A DNA stretch of 64,000 nucleotides, from NCBI RefSeq assembly GCF_900111965.1, contig NZ_FOJT01000001.1, forward strand, positions 186,001 through 250,000, written 5' to 3'. The notes under the pieces were generated by a model. The model was not told the origin of the DNA and did not search any database. It worked only from the letters and a program-made list of their open reading frames with translations. This DNA comes from Flavobacterium swingsii (GTDB lineage Bacteria; Bacteroidota; Bacteroidia; Flavobacteriales; Flavobacteriaceae). Positions 1 to 8,012 of the stretch are shown one piece after another. The number at the start of each line of letters is the position of its first letter. Within the stretch, counting starts at the first letter, position 1. The position numbers and the translations under genes are program-made.

Positions 1-620
1 TCATTTTTAACAGCAACTTCTTTAGCTTTTTCCATAAATGAAATAGCAGTTTTCAAATCTCCTAAATGATCATTCCATTTCGAAATTCTGATTAAATAAT
101 CAAAATCTTTACTATCAGTTAAAGCATTTAGGTTTTTCTGAGCTTCAGTATAATTTCCCAATTCCATATTTACATCAAAAAGTAATTTCTGAGTTTCTTT
201 CATTCCTTCGCCAATAGCCAAAGCTTTGTTTGCCAATACTAAAGCTTCTTTAAAACGGTGTTGCGAAATATAATTTCTGCCTAAAGAACGAATCGTTCCT
301 ACTTGAGAATATTTGAAAGTTTCGTTCGATTTTAATAATAATTCTTCGGTTTTGTACAAATCATTAATATTTCCTGTTATTTCAAATAATTTCGAATAAT
401 TTGAAGCTATTTGAGATAAATAGGTAATTTGATTTGGTGCCGCGTCGAATTTTTTTTGCCAAAAATCTATTTCATACTTTGCAAAATCTAGCGATTTGTT
501 TTCTTTCATTTCTAGAAAGACATTGTAATCTTTTGGGTTGGTAACTTGATCTGATTTTTTTTCGCAACTTATCATTACTAAAGTGGCAAAAAACAGGATT
601 ACTAAATTAAATGTTTTCAT
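1..620 (-). CDS. TPR-like lipoprotein (3' part cut by window edge)
   Basis: The frame is open from an ATG at 620 to the left edge, so the C-terminus lies outside the window. The N-terminus is a lipoprotein signal: a basic start, a hydrophobic run and the lipobox MISC at about residues 16-19. The rest is alpha-helical with repeated pairs resembling tetratricopeptide repeats (for example RFKEALVLANKALAIGE and NYTEAQKNLNALTDSKDF). The likely role is a membrane-anchored scaffold in the periplasm. It lies 66 bp downstream of two DUF4331 genes on the same strand, which suggests one operon. The specific function is not recognisable. Confidence 0.8.
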   Translation of the reverse strand, partial: MKTFNLVILFFATLVMISCEKKSDQVTNPKDYNVFLEMKENKSLDFAKYEIDFWQKKFDAAPNQITYLSQIASNYSKLFEITGNINDLYKTEELLLKSNETFKYSQVGTIRSLGRNYISQHRFKEALVLANKALAIGEGMKETQKLLFDVNMELGNYTEAQKNLNALTDSKDFDYLIRISKWNDHLGDLKTAISFMEKAKEVAVKN

Positions 621-686
621 TGTGTTTGTTTTTGTTGCTTTTAAAAAATTAGAGCGCATAGTTTTATACGCTCTAATTTTAATAAT

Positions 687-1244
687 CTACCAAGCAGAAG
701 CTAAGTAAGGAAATGAGGCAGAAAAGGTTTTGTCGTTTGCACCAACATTATCGGAAGTAAGTCCTGCATTTGAAGTTCCTGTTGGACCACCAAAAATAAG
801 AAGCAATTCAACATCAATAACGTCATCAGCAAGTGCACGACCTGTTAGCACATTTGTTCCATCAAAAAATGTAGTCGTTCCAGTTTTTTTAACACCCAAA
901 ACGTCAGTAGCTAACAATCCTGTAAACTGAGCTGCAGTTTGACCTAATGCATTTGTTGTATATCCAGAATTCAGAGCCAATAATCTTGATTCAAAAACAG
1001 ATTGATAACTTGCACCCATCGTTGAAGGAATTGTAGTATTGAAAGCATCTTTAGGAGCTCCAGAAGCAATAAAAACGGTGTTTATTGCTGGTCTAGCCAT
1101 TTGGTCTTTTTGTACATAAGTTCCTGAAAAATCAGTTGTTGCTGGTGTAACAGGAGCAACTGATTCATCATCATTGTTACAACTCGTAAACATTGCTATT
1201 CCTACAATTGACAATGCTATAATTTTAAATTTATTTGTTTTCAT
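687..1244 (-). CDS. DUF4331 lipoprotein, C-terminal half of the domain
   Basis: This is a 185-residue lipoprotein with lipobox FTSC near residue 20 followed by Asn/Asp residues. I place the start at the ATG at 1244. A longer frame to 1346 would run into the neighbouring coding region and hide the signal peptide. The mature part contains the features of the C-terminal half of DUF4331: a RPAINTVFI segment, a KDAFNTTIPS segment, GRALADDVIDVELLLIFGG and a DKTFSASFPYLA end. The upstream gene carries the N-terminal half, 25 bp away, so the two products may form one functional unit on the cell surface or in the periplasm. The biochemical role of DUF4331 is unknown. Confidence 0.75.
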   Translation of the reverse strand: MKTNKFKIIALSIVGIAMFTSCNNDDESVAPVTPATTDFSGTYVQKDQMARPAINTVFIASGAPKDAFNTTIPSTMGASYQSVFESRLLALNSGYTTNALGQTAAQFTGLLATDVLGVKKTGTTTFFDGTNVLTGRALADDVIDVELLLIFGGPTGTSNAGLTSDNVGANDKTFSASFPYLASAW

Positions 1245-1269
1245 CTTTTTACTTTTATTAAAAATTAAA

Positions 1270-1920
1270 TTATTGTTTTTGTTTAGTTTCTGCCCAAACA
1301 TTGATAGTTGCAGATGTTCCCAATAAAGATTTTGGCACTTCAACAATTGTTGCTAAAACATTTGTTCCTGCAAAACTATCTGTTCCGGGATTGTTAAATC
1401 CAGTTGCAGTTCCTGCAAGAATCGCTTTAAACTGATTCAAATCGAAAAAGAACGGATCATCTCTTGGTCCTGCAAAAAATTTCATTCCGTTTGAAGTCGA
1501 AGTAATTGCTGCTCCTCCGTACGAAGAAATATCTACACTTCCTGAAGCCCCAGCCGTTTTTACAGTACTTGATGTCCCTGTTGTTCCTGGCGCAATTGGT
1601 CCAAAAAAGTACATTTTACCACCTCTCTTAATCGCTTGAATAACTAAATCTTCAACATTATCACCTGTGTTGTCAATATTAATTTCTGTCATTACATTTT
1701 CGTTAAATACCGCTGTTGCTGATGCACCCGGACTTAACAATCCTTGTGTGTTTACTACAAACACCATATTGTTTGTGTCTTGTCCCTGAAAAGCATACAC
1801 ATCGGTAATGTCATTTGCATTACCTGTTATTGCTGGAGCATCTGCGTGGTCAGCAGCAATTAATAATAGACCTGAAATCGCAACAAACGATAGACCTAAT
1901 AACATTTTTGTTTTTTTCAT
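1270..1920 (-). CDS. DUF4331 protein, N-terminal half of the domain
   Basis: 216 residues with a cleavable signal peptide (hydrophobic core about residues 8-22), giving a mature protein that begins near ADHADAP. The HADAP word and the following NDITDVYAFQGQD are typical of the start of DUF4331. The FDLNQFKAILAG and VLATIVEVPKSLLG segments belong to the middle of that domain. It stops where the second half would begin, and that half is encoded by the next gene. It lacks the Cys of its neighbour, so it is probably soluble or bound to it. It is divergent from a sigma / anti-sigma pair, which may control it. Function unknown. Confidence 0.75.
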   Translation of the reverse strand: MKKTKMLLGLSFVAISGLLLIAADHADAPAITGNANDITDVYAFQGQDTNNMVFVVNTQGLLSPGASATAVFNENVMTEINIDNTGDNVEDLVIQAIKRGGKMYFFGPIAPGTTGTSSTVKTAGASGSVDISSYGGAAITSTSNGMKFFAGPRDDPFFFDLNQFKAILAGTATGFNNPGTDSFAGTNVLATIVEVPKSLLGTSATINVWAETKQKQ

Positions 1921-2119
1921 TGTTTTAAATTTTTTAATGATTATAAATTGATTTACGCAGAATAGTTATTTATGGTTTTAAAAAAAGTAATATTTTTTAA
2001 ATTATTTTTTTAAACTACTGATTATAAGTGTTTTAAAATAAAATATATTTTTAAAAATAAATTAAAACTAAGTATTAAATAAAGTTTATATAGATTTGTA
2101 TTAATCAAAAAAACATTTT
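1921..2119. promoter_or_regulatory. Divergent intergenic region between DUF4331 and ECF sigma genes
   Basis: A very AT-rich 199-bp gap between divergent starts, which must hold both promoters. On the + strand a TAGATTTG at 2091-2098 fits the Bacteroidetes -7 box (TAnnTTTG) 21 bp before the sigma ATG, but I see no TTG at the usual distance. It may instead be read by the ECF sigma itself. No other element is visible. Confidence 0.4.
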
Positions 2120-2650
2120 ATGTCACAAGAAGAAGTTTTAGTATTAATAAAAGAAAAAGACAGTCGAGCTTATACCATATTATATGATATGTATTCGAAA
2201 AGCCTTTTTGCAGTGATTATTAATTTGGTCAAAGACCGAGAAGAATCTGAAGATGTCTTACAAGAAGTTTTTGTAAAAATCTGGAAAAACATAGATTCTT
2301 ATAACGAAAGTAAAGGTCGTTTTTATACTTGGGCACTTAATATTGCTCGAAATACGAGTATAGATAAAATGCGTTCTAAAAACTTTAACAACAGCAAAAA
2401 AAACCTATCGTCTGATAATTTCGTACATCTATTAGATGACAGTAACAAATTAATTAATAAGATTGATACTATTGGAATTCAAGAATTTGTAAAGAAGTTA
2501 AAGCCAAAGTGTATTGCCATAATAGATTTATTATTCTTTAAAGGTTACACACAGCAAGAAGCTTCCGAAGAATTAGAAATTCCTTTAGGAACTGTAAAAA
2601 CACAAAATAGAAATTGTATTAACGATTTAAGAAATTTTTTACACGTATAA
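2120..2650 (+). CDS. ECF sigma factor (SigK-like)
   Basis: 176 residues. The region-2 core is present (YDMYSKSLFAVIINLVKDRE, then EDVLQEVFVKIWKN at about residues 47-60 and FYTWALNIARNTSIDKMRS). The region-4 HTH is also present (IDLLFFKGYTQQEASEELEIPLGTVKTQNRNC, about residues 133-165). It recruits core RNA polymerase to alternative promoters. The stop is 2 bp from an RskA-type anti-sigma gene, so the two are co-expressed, and this sigma should be held inactive at the membrane by that partner. The divergent DUF4331 operon is the obvious candidate regulon, by inference only. Confidence 0.9.
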   Translation: MSQEEVLVLIKEKDSRAYTILYDMYSKSLFAVIINLVKDREESEDVLQEVFVKIWKNIDSYNESKGRFYTWALNIARNTSIDKMRSKNFNNSKKNLSSDNFVHLLDDSNKLINKIDTIGIQEFVKKLKPKCIAIIDLLFFKGYTQQEASEELEIPLGTVKTQNRNCINDLRNFLHV

Positions 2651-2652
2651 TT

Positions 2653-3441
2653 ATGGACATAAAAGAATATATAGAATCCGGAATATTAGAACTCTACGTT
2701 TATGGTTTGCTCGACGAAACCGAAAACTTAGAAGTTGCTAAAATGGCGAAAACACATAAGGAAATTGATGATGAAATTGTTTCTATAGAAAAAGCAATTG
2801 TGAATCTTTCGACTAGTTTTTCACCTTTTTTATCAGTAGAAAATTTTGCTAAAATAAAATCTAAGCTAGATATAAAACACACTAAAGTTATTGATTTGAA
2901 ATCAAAAAATAATCGATTTAACTATATAGGTTGGGCAGCAGCGGCAGTATTTCTTTTAGGAATTGGTTATCAATACAACCAACAACTAACTTTTGAAAAT
3001 GATATTGTTACACTTGAAAAAGAGAAAACAAAATTGAACGAAGTATTGGTTTCTACTGAAAATAAAAACAAACAAACTAAAGAAGCTTTGGCTGTAATTC
3101 GTGATTCTAAAAATACTATAATCAGCCTTGCGGGACAAACTGTTGCACCAACAGCATCGGCAAAAGTATATTGGAACAAAGAAACACAAGTTGTTTATGT
3201 AGACGCTTCGGGCTTACCAGAACCACCAGAAGGTATGGTTTACCAAGTTTGGTCGCTAAAACTAAAACCTGCACTTACGCCCACAAGTATCGGATTGTTG
3301 TCTGACTTTACAGCAGAAAATAATAAAATATTTGCTGTAAGTAAAACTGGAAATGCGGAAGCTTTTGGAATTACACTCGAACCAACTGGCGGAAGCAAAT
3401 CACCTACCATGGAACAATTATATACTTTGGGAGTAGTTTAA
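2653..3441 (+). CDS. RskA-type membrane anti-sigma factor
   Basis: 262 residues. An N-terminal helical sigma-binding region (about 1-85) is followed by a single membrane helix (YIGWAAAAVFLLGIGY, about 95-112), a charged coiled coil (about 115-150) and a C-terminal periplasmic RskA domain. The RskA domain shows VYWNKETQVVYVDASGLP, GMVYQVWSLK, and FGITLEPTGG near the end. It should sequester the sigma factor encoded 2 bp upstream and release it on a periplasmic signal. Family assignment is from the C-terminal motif series; the stimulus is unknown. Confidence 0.85.
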   Translation: MDIKEYIESGILELYVYGLLDETENLEVAKMAKTHKEIDDEIVSIEKAIVNLSTSFSPFLSVENFAKIKSKLDIKHTKVIDLKSKNNRFNYIGWAAAAVFLLGIGYQYNQQLTFENDIVTLEKEKTKLNEVLVSTENKNKQTKEALAVIRDSKNTIISLAGQTVAPTASAKVYWNKETQVVYVDASGLPEPPEGMVYQVWSLKLKPALTPTSIGLLSDFTAENNKIFAVSKTGNAEAFGITLEPTGGSKSPTMEQLYTLGVV

Positions 3442-3466
3442 AAACTCAATGTATTTATAAAAAAGT

Positions 3467-3493
3467 AAAACCACTCGTTTGAGTGGTTTTTTT
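3467..3493 (+). terminator. Rho-independent terminator after anti-sigma gene
   Basis: Perfect 10-bp arms (AAAACCACTC and GAGTGGTTTT) around a 4-nt loop, ending in a T-run, 25 bp after the anti-sigma stop. The A-rich left arm means it could also act for the small minus-strand gene that ends at 3498. Confidence 0.9.
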
Positions 3494-3497
3494 ATTC

Positions 3498-3677
3498 TTA
3501 TTTTTTCTTAATCTGCTTAATCAAAGCCAATACATAAAGAATTAAAGTAGCAAAAAGGCAACCCGTTTCGAAAGCAAAATTGTCTTTTGTTGTGCGTGCT
3601 AAAAGCATAAATACTGTTCCGAATATAAATAAATGCAACGGATTTAAGCTTTTGTAATAGTCAGTTAGTTTACTCAT
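3498..3677 (-). CDS. Small membrane protein downstream of ftsY
   Basis: A 59-residue reading frame starting at ATG 3677, 3 bp after the ftsY stop, and ending at TAA beside a terminator. Two hydrophobic stretches (about residues 14-27 and 38-53) are separated by a polar ARTTKDNFAFETG turn, and the C-terminus is lysine-rich (KQIKKK). This predicts a small two-helix inner membrane protein. Tight coupling to ftsY implies co-translation. I do not recognise a family. Confidence 0.6.
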   Translation of the reverse strand: MSKLTDYYKSLNPLHLFIFGTVFMLLARTTKDNFAFETGCLFATLILYVLALIKQIKKK

Positions 3678-3680
3678 ATC

Positions 3681-4634
3681 TTATTTAAAAAAAGAATCTA
3701 CAAATTCGTATTTGTTGAAAACCTGCAAGTCATTGATGCCTTCTCCAACACCAATATATTTTACAGGAATCTGAAATTGGTCAGAAATTCCTATAACAAC
3801 GCCACCTTTTGCGGTTCCGTCTAGTTTTGTAACAGCAAGGCAAGTCACTTCGGTTGCAGCAGTAAATTGTTTGGCTTGTTCGAATGCGTTTTGACCAGTA
3901 GAACCATCAAGAACCAACATCACGTCGTGTGGCGCGTCTGAAATTACTTTTTCCATAACACGTTTTATCTTGGTTAGTTCGTTCATTAAACCAACTTTAT
4001 TGTGCAAACGACCAGCAGTATCTATAATGACAACATCGGCATTTTGTGCTACGGCACTTTGCAAAGTATCGAAAGCTACTGATGCTGGATCACTTCCCAT
4101 TTGTTGTCTTATGATAGGTACGCCTACTCTATCCGCCCAAATTTGTAATTGATCGATGGCAGCGGCTCTAAAAGTATCGCCAGCACCAAGAACTACGCTA
4201 TATCCTGATTTTTTGAACTGATTGGCTAGTTTCCCAATAGTTGTGGTTTTTCCCACTCCGTTTACACCAACTACCATAATCACGTATGGTTTTTTGTCTT
4301 TTGGAACTTCAAATTCAGAAGCTTCGCCTGAGTTGGTTTCGGATAAAAGTCCTGCTATTTCTTCTCGAAGTATTTTGTTCAGTTCGTCGGTTCCTAAATA
4401 TTTGTCATTAGAAACTCGAGCTTCGATTCGTTGTATTATTTTTAAAGTCGTATTTACTCCTACGTCTGATGATACTAAGATTTCCTCAAGATTATCGAGA
4501 ACATCGTCATCTACTTTAGATTTTCCTGCTACGGCTTTTGTAAGTTTTGATAAAAAAGAGGTGCTCGATTTTTCGAGCCCTTTGTCTAAGTCTTCTTTTT
4601 TTTCGGAGGAGAATATTTTTTTGAAAAAATTCAT
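3681..4634 (-). CDS. ftsY: Signal recognition particle receptor FtsY
   Basis: 317 residues, the NG-domain form with a short acidic/basic N-terminus. The SRP GTPase motifs are clear: GVNGVGKTTT (G1, about residue 123), DTFRAAAIDQL, DTAGRLHN (G3), TKLDGTAKGG (G4) and a final GVGEGINDLQVF. It docks ribosome-SRP complexes at the SecYEG translocon by reciprocal GTP hydrolysis with Ffh. It sits downstream of the DUF4295-rpmG-rpmB group but behind a terminator, so it probably has its own promoter near 4852. Its leader would contain a dispersed hairpin repeat. Confidence 0.97.
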   Translation of the reverse strand: MNFFKKIFSSEKKEDLDKGLEKSSTSFLSKLTKAVAGKSKVDDDVLDNLEEILVSSDVGVNTTLKIIQRIEARVSNDKYLGTDELNKILREEIAGLLSETNSGEASEFEVPKDKKPYVIMVVGVNGVGKTTTIGKLANQFKKSGYSVVLGAGDTFRAAAIDQLQIWADRVGVPIIRQQMGSDPASVAFDTLQSAVAQNADVVIIDTAGRLHNKVGLMNELTKIKRVMEKVISDAPHDVMLVLDGSTGQNAFEQAKQFTAATEVTCLAVTKLDGTAKGGVVIGISDQFQIPVKYIGVGEGINDLQVFNKYEFVDSFFK

Positions 4635-4715
4635 TTGGTTTTGGTTGTTAGTTTTGTTGGATTTTTAGTTTTATACCAAAATTCCGAAATTTAATAGATG
4701 CCTACAGTTTTTATT

Positions 4716-4812
4716 TAGCCCTGATGGAAGTGAAAATCCTTTATATACCTGACAGGTTTTAAAAACCTGTCAGGTATATAAAGATTGTAACGAACAGCAG
4801 GAAAATGGCTTA
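4716..4812 (+). repeat. Dispersed hairpin element, copy A
   Basis: Conserved left part begins TAGCCCTGATGGAAGTG and reaches AATCCTTT; the right part runs AAGATTGTAACGAACAGCAG. Between them is a near-perfect hairpin with 22-bp arms (4739-4760 and 4762-4783) containing CCTGACAGG. It lies between the DUF4295 terminator and ftsY. In the direction of these minus-strand genes it reads as the complement, the same relative orientation as the other copies. Confidence 0.8.
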
Positions 4813-4851
4813 ATAAATTCGAAAATGTTTTGCTTCTAAAAAAATTACGTA

Positions 4852-4859
4852 CAAATATA
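4852..4859 (-). promoter_or_regulatory. Candidate -7 box for ftsY
   Basis: On the minus strand a TATATTTG (TAnnTTTG) lies immediately after the DUF4295 terminator. No TTG is visible at 17-23 bp upstream, so support is partial. If used, the ftsY leader would be about 215 nt. Confidence 0.35.
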
Positions 4860-4860
4860 A

Positions 4861-4894
4861 AATAAAAAAGCTACTTCCGAAAGAAAGTAGCTTT
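4861..4894 (-). terminator. Terminator of the rpmB-rpmG-DUF4295 transcript
   Basis: Perfect 10-bp arms (AAAGCTACTT at 4867-4876 and its inverse at 4885-4894) followed on the minus strand by a T-rich tail, 20 bp after the DUF4295 stop. It separates the ribosomal group from ftsY. Confidence 0.85.
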
Positions 4895-4913
4895 AGTATA
4901 TTGTTATGTTAGA

Positions 4914-5066
4914 TTATTTCTTTTTCAAGAATGTATCTACCTCTTCTGGTGTCATAATTGCTTCAACAAAAGTGTAAGCTCCAGTTGTTGGAGATTTTAC
5001 CATTTTGATTGCTTTAGATAATCTCTTAGAAGCTGTTTGTAAAGTTGCTACGGTTTTCTTTGCCAT
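4914..5066 (-). CDS. DUF4295 small basic protein
   Basis: A 50-residue frame starting MAKKTVATLQTASKRLSKAI and ending TFLKKK. This tiny lysine-rich family is found next to rpmG/rpmB in Bacteroidetes. The gap to rpmG is 8 bp and the strand is the same, so it is part of the ribosomal protein operon; a terminator follows it. A ribosome-associated role is inferred from charge, size and context, not from a known activity. Confidence 0.9.
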   Translation of the reverse strand: MAKKTVATLQTASKRLSKAIKMVKSPTTGAYTFVEAIMTPEEVDTFLKKK

Positions 5067-5074
5067 GACTTATA

Positions 5075-5257
5075 TTATTTAATTTCTTTATGAACAGTTA
5101 CTCTTTTCAATACTGGATTGAATTTTTTGATCTCCAAACGATCTGGAGTATTCTTTTTGTTTTTAGTTGTAATGTAACGTGAAGTTCCAGCTACGCCAGA
5201 AGCTTTGTGCTCAGTACATTCTAAAATTACTTGGATTCTATTACCTTTCTTTGCCAT
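5075..5257 (-). CDS. rpmG: Ribosomal protein bL33
   Basis: 60 residues, full length, beginning [18 protein letters not shown] and ending in the conserved YNP-equivalent region [17 protein letters not shown]. It is a large-subunit protein near the E site. It shows only one Cys (ECTEHK) rather than the two CxxC pairs of zinc-binding forms, so it is a zinc-independent (C-minus) type. Operon with rpmB (26 bp upstream) and DUF4295 (8 bp downstream). Confidence 0.97.
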   Translation of the reverse strand: MAKKGNRIQVILECTEHKASGVAGTSRYITTKNKKNTPDRLEIKKFNPVLKRVTVHKEIK

Positions 5258-5283
5258 CTTGCTATATAGTTTTTAGGACCGGA

Positions 5284-5520
5284 TTATTTTATAAATCCTT
5301 CTGACTGCGCTTTTTTCAAAACTGCAGAAATTCCGTTTTTGTTAATCGTTTTGATTGTAGAAGCTGCTACTCTTAGAGTAATCCATCTGTCTTCTTCAGG
5401 AAGGTAAAAACGCTTTTTGATCAAGTTCACAGAGAATTTTCTCTTTGTCTTGTTCATTGCGTGAGAAACGTTATTTCCTACCATCGCTCTTTTACCAGTA
5501 AGGTCACAAATTCTTGACAT
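5284..5520 (-). CDS. rpmB: Ribosomal protein bL28
   Basis: 78 residues with the standard start [20 protein letters not shown], the [10 protein letters not shown] segment and a [18 protein letters not shown] core. Large-subunit protein. First gene of the rpmB-rpmG-DUF4295 operon. The ATG at 5520 lies about 30 bp downstream of a promoter-like pair. Confidence 0.97.
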   Translation of the reverse strand: MSRICDLTGKRAMVGNNVSHAMNKTKRKFSVNLIKKRFYLPEEDRWITLRVAASTIKTINKNGISAVLKKAQSEGFIK

Positions 5521-5556
5521 TATATTATCTTTTATCGTTATTCAAAATTCAGAGTG

Positions 5557-5587
5557 CAAAAGAACGAAAAATAAATGGTTGTAGCAA
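5557..5587 (-). promoter_or_regulatory. Candidate promoter of rpmB operon
   Basis: On the minus strand TTG at 5587-5585, a 20-bp spacer, and TTCTTTTG at 5564-5557. The second box differs from TAnnTTTG at one base. It starts just past the cinA stop, so the ribosomal operon can be transcribed independently of cinA. Confidence 0.45.
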
Positions 5588-5594
5588 ATTATTT

Positions 5595-6845
5595 TTAGTA
5601 GTTTTTTAAAATTTCTTTATAAATTATTTCTAAACCTTGATTTACCGTTCTATCTATCACTTTTTCACGGGGTTGGCCAAAATTGAATTTTTCAGAAAAA
5701 ACTCCTTTTGGAGTAGCGATTGCGATAAAAACTGTCCCGACTTCTGCATCTGCATCACCTTTATCGGGTCCTGCATTTCCTGTTGTGGCAATTGCAAAAT
5801 CTGTTTTAAATATTTTTTGTGATTGTAAAGCCATTGCTTCGGCAACTTGTTTACTTACTACCGAAAATTCATCGATAATTTCTTGCGAAATACCTAAAAC
5901 ATTCACTTTTGTTTCGGTTGCATAACTTACAATACTTCCTTTGAAATAATTTGAAGCACCTGAAACTGATGTTATTATTGATGCAATTTTTCCGCCCGAA
6001 CAACTTTCTGCGGTAGAAATGGTTAGCTTTTTATTGGTTAACAATTTTCCTAAAACGACTTCGATGGTTTCATCTTCCTCGAAACCAACAATACAGTCGG
6101 AAATGATTAATTGTAGTTTTTCGACTTGTGTGCTAATTTCTTTTTTCAATAAATTTTCGTCAACGCCACGAGCCGACAATCTTAATCTTACTCGTCCTGG
6201 ATTTGGCAAATAGGCCAATTTGATAAATTCTGGCAAATTGTCTTCCCAAGTTTCTATTCTTTCGGCTAATAAACTTTCCCCAACGCCATAAGTTAGAATC
6301 GTTTTGTGAATAATAAACGGTCGTTCGTATTTTGTTATTAATCTTGGAATCACTTCGTTTTCTATCAAGTATTTCATCTCGTACGGGACACCTGGCAAGG
6401 AAATAAAAACAGTATTTTCCTTTTGTAACCACATGCCCGGAGCGGTTCCTACTTGATTAAAAAGCACTTCACATTTTGACGGAACTAATGCTTGGTCTTG
6501 ATTGAGTTTTGTAATTGGTCGTTTGAAATATTGCTCTATAAGTTGTGTTACGTGAGTTAACACTTTTTCGTTAATTATTAATTGATCATCAAAATATTCG
6601 CAAAGTGTTTTCTTAGTAATGTCGTCTTTTGTTGGTCCTAAACCACCTGTTATAATGACAACATCAACTTTATTTTGTAATGATGAAAGTGTATTTAGTA
6701 TATGTTGCTTATCATCAGTTATTGACAACATTTCGTGTACACCAATTCCTATTTTGTCTAACGATTTGGCTATTACCCCCGAATTTGTATCAATAATTTG
6801 ACCTATAAGTATTTCGTCACCTACGGTTACTATGGTTGCTTTCAT
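5595..6845 (-). CDS. cinA: CinA-type nicotinamide-nucleotide amidohydrolase
   Basis: 416 residues, the full two-domain form. The N-terminal MoCF-like domain begins [16 protein letters not shown] and contains [15 protein letters not shown] (about residues 66-80) and [14 protein letters not shown]. The C-terminal PncC-like domain has [13 protein letters not shown] and [20 protein letters not shown] (about residues 355-375). The family deamidates NMN in pyridine nucleotide salvage and hydrolyses ADP-ribose-type substrates. It is not specific for competence despite the name. It is followed by rpmB on the same strand after 74 bp that contain a promoter. Confidence 0.95.
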   Translation of the reverse strand: MKATIVTVGDEILIGQIIDTNSGVIAKSLDKIGIGVHEMLSITDDKQHILNTLSSLQNKVDVVIITGGLGPTKDDITKKTLCEYFDDQLIINEKVLTHVTQLIEQYFKRPITKLNQDQALVPSKCEVLFNQVGTAPGMWLQKENTVFISLPGVPYEMKYLIENEVIPRLITKYERPFIIHKTILTYGVGESLLAERIETWEDNLPEFIKLAYLPNPGRVRLRLSARGVDENLLKKEISTQVEKLQLIISDCIVGFEEDETIEVVLGKLLTNKKLTISTAESCSGGKIASIITSVSGASNYFKGSIVSYATETKVNVLGISQEIIDEFSVVSKQVAEAMALQSQKIFKTDFAIATTGNAGPDKGDADAEVGTVFIAIATPKGVFSEKFNFGQPREKVIDRTVNQGLEIIYKEILKNY

Positions 6846-6890
6846 TTTTGAGGCTCTAAGGTTCTTAGGAACTAAGGTTCAAAGGTTTTG
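6846..6890. repeat. Degenerate TTCTAAGG-type repeat before cinA start
   Basis: Imperfect repeats of a word like AGGTTCTNAG directly upstream of the cinA ATG (minus strand). The same word family fills 7944-8010 before the FAH-family gene. Confidence 0.55.
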
Positions 6891-6983
6891 AGATAAAGAT
6901 TAAAATGTATAAATTTTTGAAAATTTATTGTAACCGAATTATCTATTTTTAATTACTTATAGCATATTACTTATTGCCTAAAG

Positions 6984-7328
6984 CTATAAGTTAAAGTCTT
7001 TTTTAATCTCAGCTAAAGCCAAATCGATGCGACCTGACATGCTTTTGTATATTTCTTTAATTTCTTTTTTCTTGCCTTTGTCTTTTGTCCATTGTTCTAT
7101 TTGCAGAATTTCTTCATAGGAAGCTTCCATTCCTAACAAATCGAGTGTAGGTTTTATTTTATGGGCATAACCATACGCATGGGAATGATCCTTAGAATTA
7201 ATTCCCTCCTTAATTTGCTCTACATCCGACGGAACTTCTTCTATAAATAAATTAATTATTTGAAGTACAAAATCCTTGTCATCGTCAGAAATTGCATAAA
7301 CTTTTGCTAAATTATAATGTATTGCCAT
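6984..7328 (-). CDS. Stand-alone Hpt phosphotransfer protein
   Basis: 114 residues, all helical. An Hpt signature AHKIKPTLDLLGM lies at about residues 51-63; the first His is the predicted phospho-acceptor. The N-terminal DFVLQIINLFIEEVPSDVEQI is the typical first helix. Such proteins shuttle phosphate between a hybrid sensor kinase and a response regulator. No cognate kinase or receiver is nearby. The start is 2 bp after the stop of the FAH-family gene, so they are co-transcribed, but a functional link is not evident. Confidence 0.85.
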   Translation of the reverse strand: MAIHYNLAKVYAISDDDKDFVLQIINLFIEEVPSDVEQIKEGINSKDHSHAYGYAHKIKPTLDLLGMEASYEEILQIEQWTKDKGKKKEIKEIYKSMSGRIDLALAEIKKDFNL

Positions 7329-7330
7329 GA

Positions 7331-7942
7331 TTACTTTACTTGAATTCTAAATAATTTATTTTCTTCTAAAAAACCTTCTAAAACATCATTAGGATTTACT
7401 TTTGCAACTCCTGCTGGCGTTCCGGTAAAAATAATATCACCAATTTTTAGGGTGAAATATTGCGAAACATAAGCAATTAACTCATCTATTTTCCACAACA
7501 TATTCGTTGTATTTCCCTTTTGAACTGTTTCTCCATTGTTGGTTAATTCAAATGTAATATTTTCTAGGGAATTGAAATTTTTTTTCGATAAAAAGTCACC
7601 TATCACCGCTGAACCGTCAAAAGCCTTTGCTTTTTCCCATGGCAAACCTTTGTCTTTTAGTTTTTGTTGCAAATCACGCGCTGTAAAATCGATTCCGACA
7701 CTAATTTCATCATAATATTTATGTGCAAACTTGGCATCGATATATTTTCCAACTTTATTTATTCGCACAATAATTTCTATTTCGTGGTGAATATCGTCAG
7801 AAAATTCAGGAATTACAAACGGATGTTGCTTAAGCAATACCGCCGAATCTGGTTTTAAAAAAACTACTGGTTCCGTTGGACGTTCGTTTTGTAATTCGGC
7901 AATGTGTTCGGTATAATTTCTACCTATGCAGATTATTTTCAT
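7331..7942 (-). CDS. Fumarylacetoacetate hydrolase family protein
   Basis: 203 residues, the short single-domain FAH fold. Motifs: MKIICIGRNYTEHIAEL, PVVFLKPDSAV, the metal-binding DIHHEIEIIVRI segment (about residues 50-61), GIDFTARDLQQKLKDKGLPW and FTGTPAGVAKV (about residues 172-182). Members cleave or decarboxylate beta-diketo acids with a divalent metal, many of them as acylpyruvases. The exact substrate cannot be read from sequence. Tight spacing to the Hpt gene. Confidence 0.9.
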   Translation of the reverse strand: MKIICIGRNYTEHIAELQNERPTEPVVFLKPDSAVLLKQHPFVIPEFSDDIHHEIEIIVRINKVGKYIDAKFAHKYYDEISVGIDFTARDLQQKLKDKGLPWEKAKAFDGSAVIGDFLSKKNFNSLENITFELTNNGETVQKGNTTNMLWKIDELIAYVSQYFTLKIGDIIFTGTPAGVAKVNPNDVLEGFLEENKLFRIQVK

Positions 7943-8010
7943 ATTCTTTGAGGTTCTGAGGTTCTAAGAATCTAAGGTTCTGAGCTACTTAGCGTCTCAG
8001 AACCTTAGCG
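7943..8010. repeat. Degenerate TTCTAAGG-type repeat before FAH-family start
   Basis: About seven imperfect copies of a word like AGGTTCTGAG/AGGTTCTAAG, some inverted (TCAGAACCTTAG), fill the whole gap to the next gene. It resembles the repeat at 6846-6890 and again touches a start codon. Confidence 0.6.
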
Positions 8011-8012
8011 CC

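Noticed and set aside
1245..1346. Longer N-terminus for the C-half DUF4331 gene
   Set aside because: It overlaps the 3' end of the preceding gene and places the lipobox signal peptide inside the chain; ATG 1244 gives a normal lipoprotein start.
5637..6432. Several frames of 60-90 codons opposite and within cinA
   Set aside because: They are overlapping alternative frames of a clear CinA coding region with no start signals of their own.
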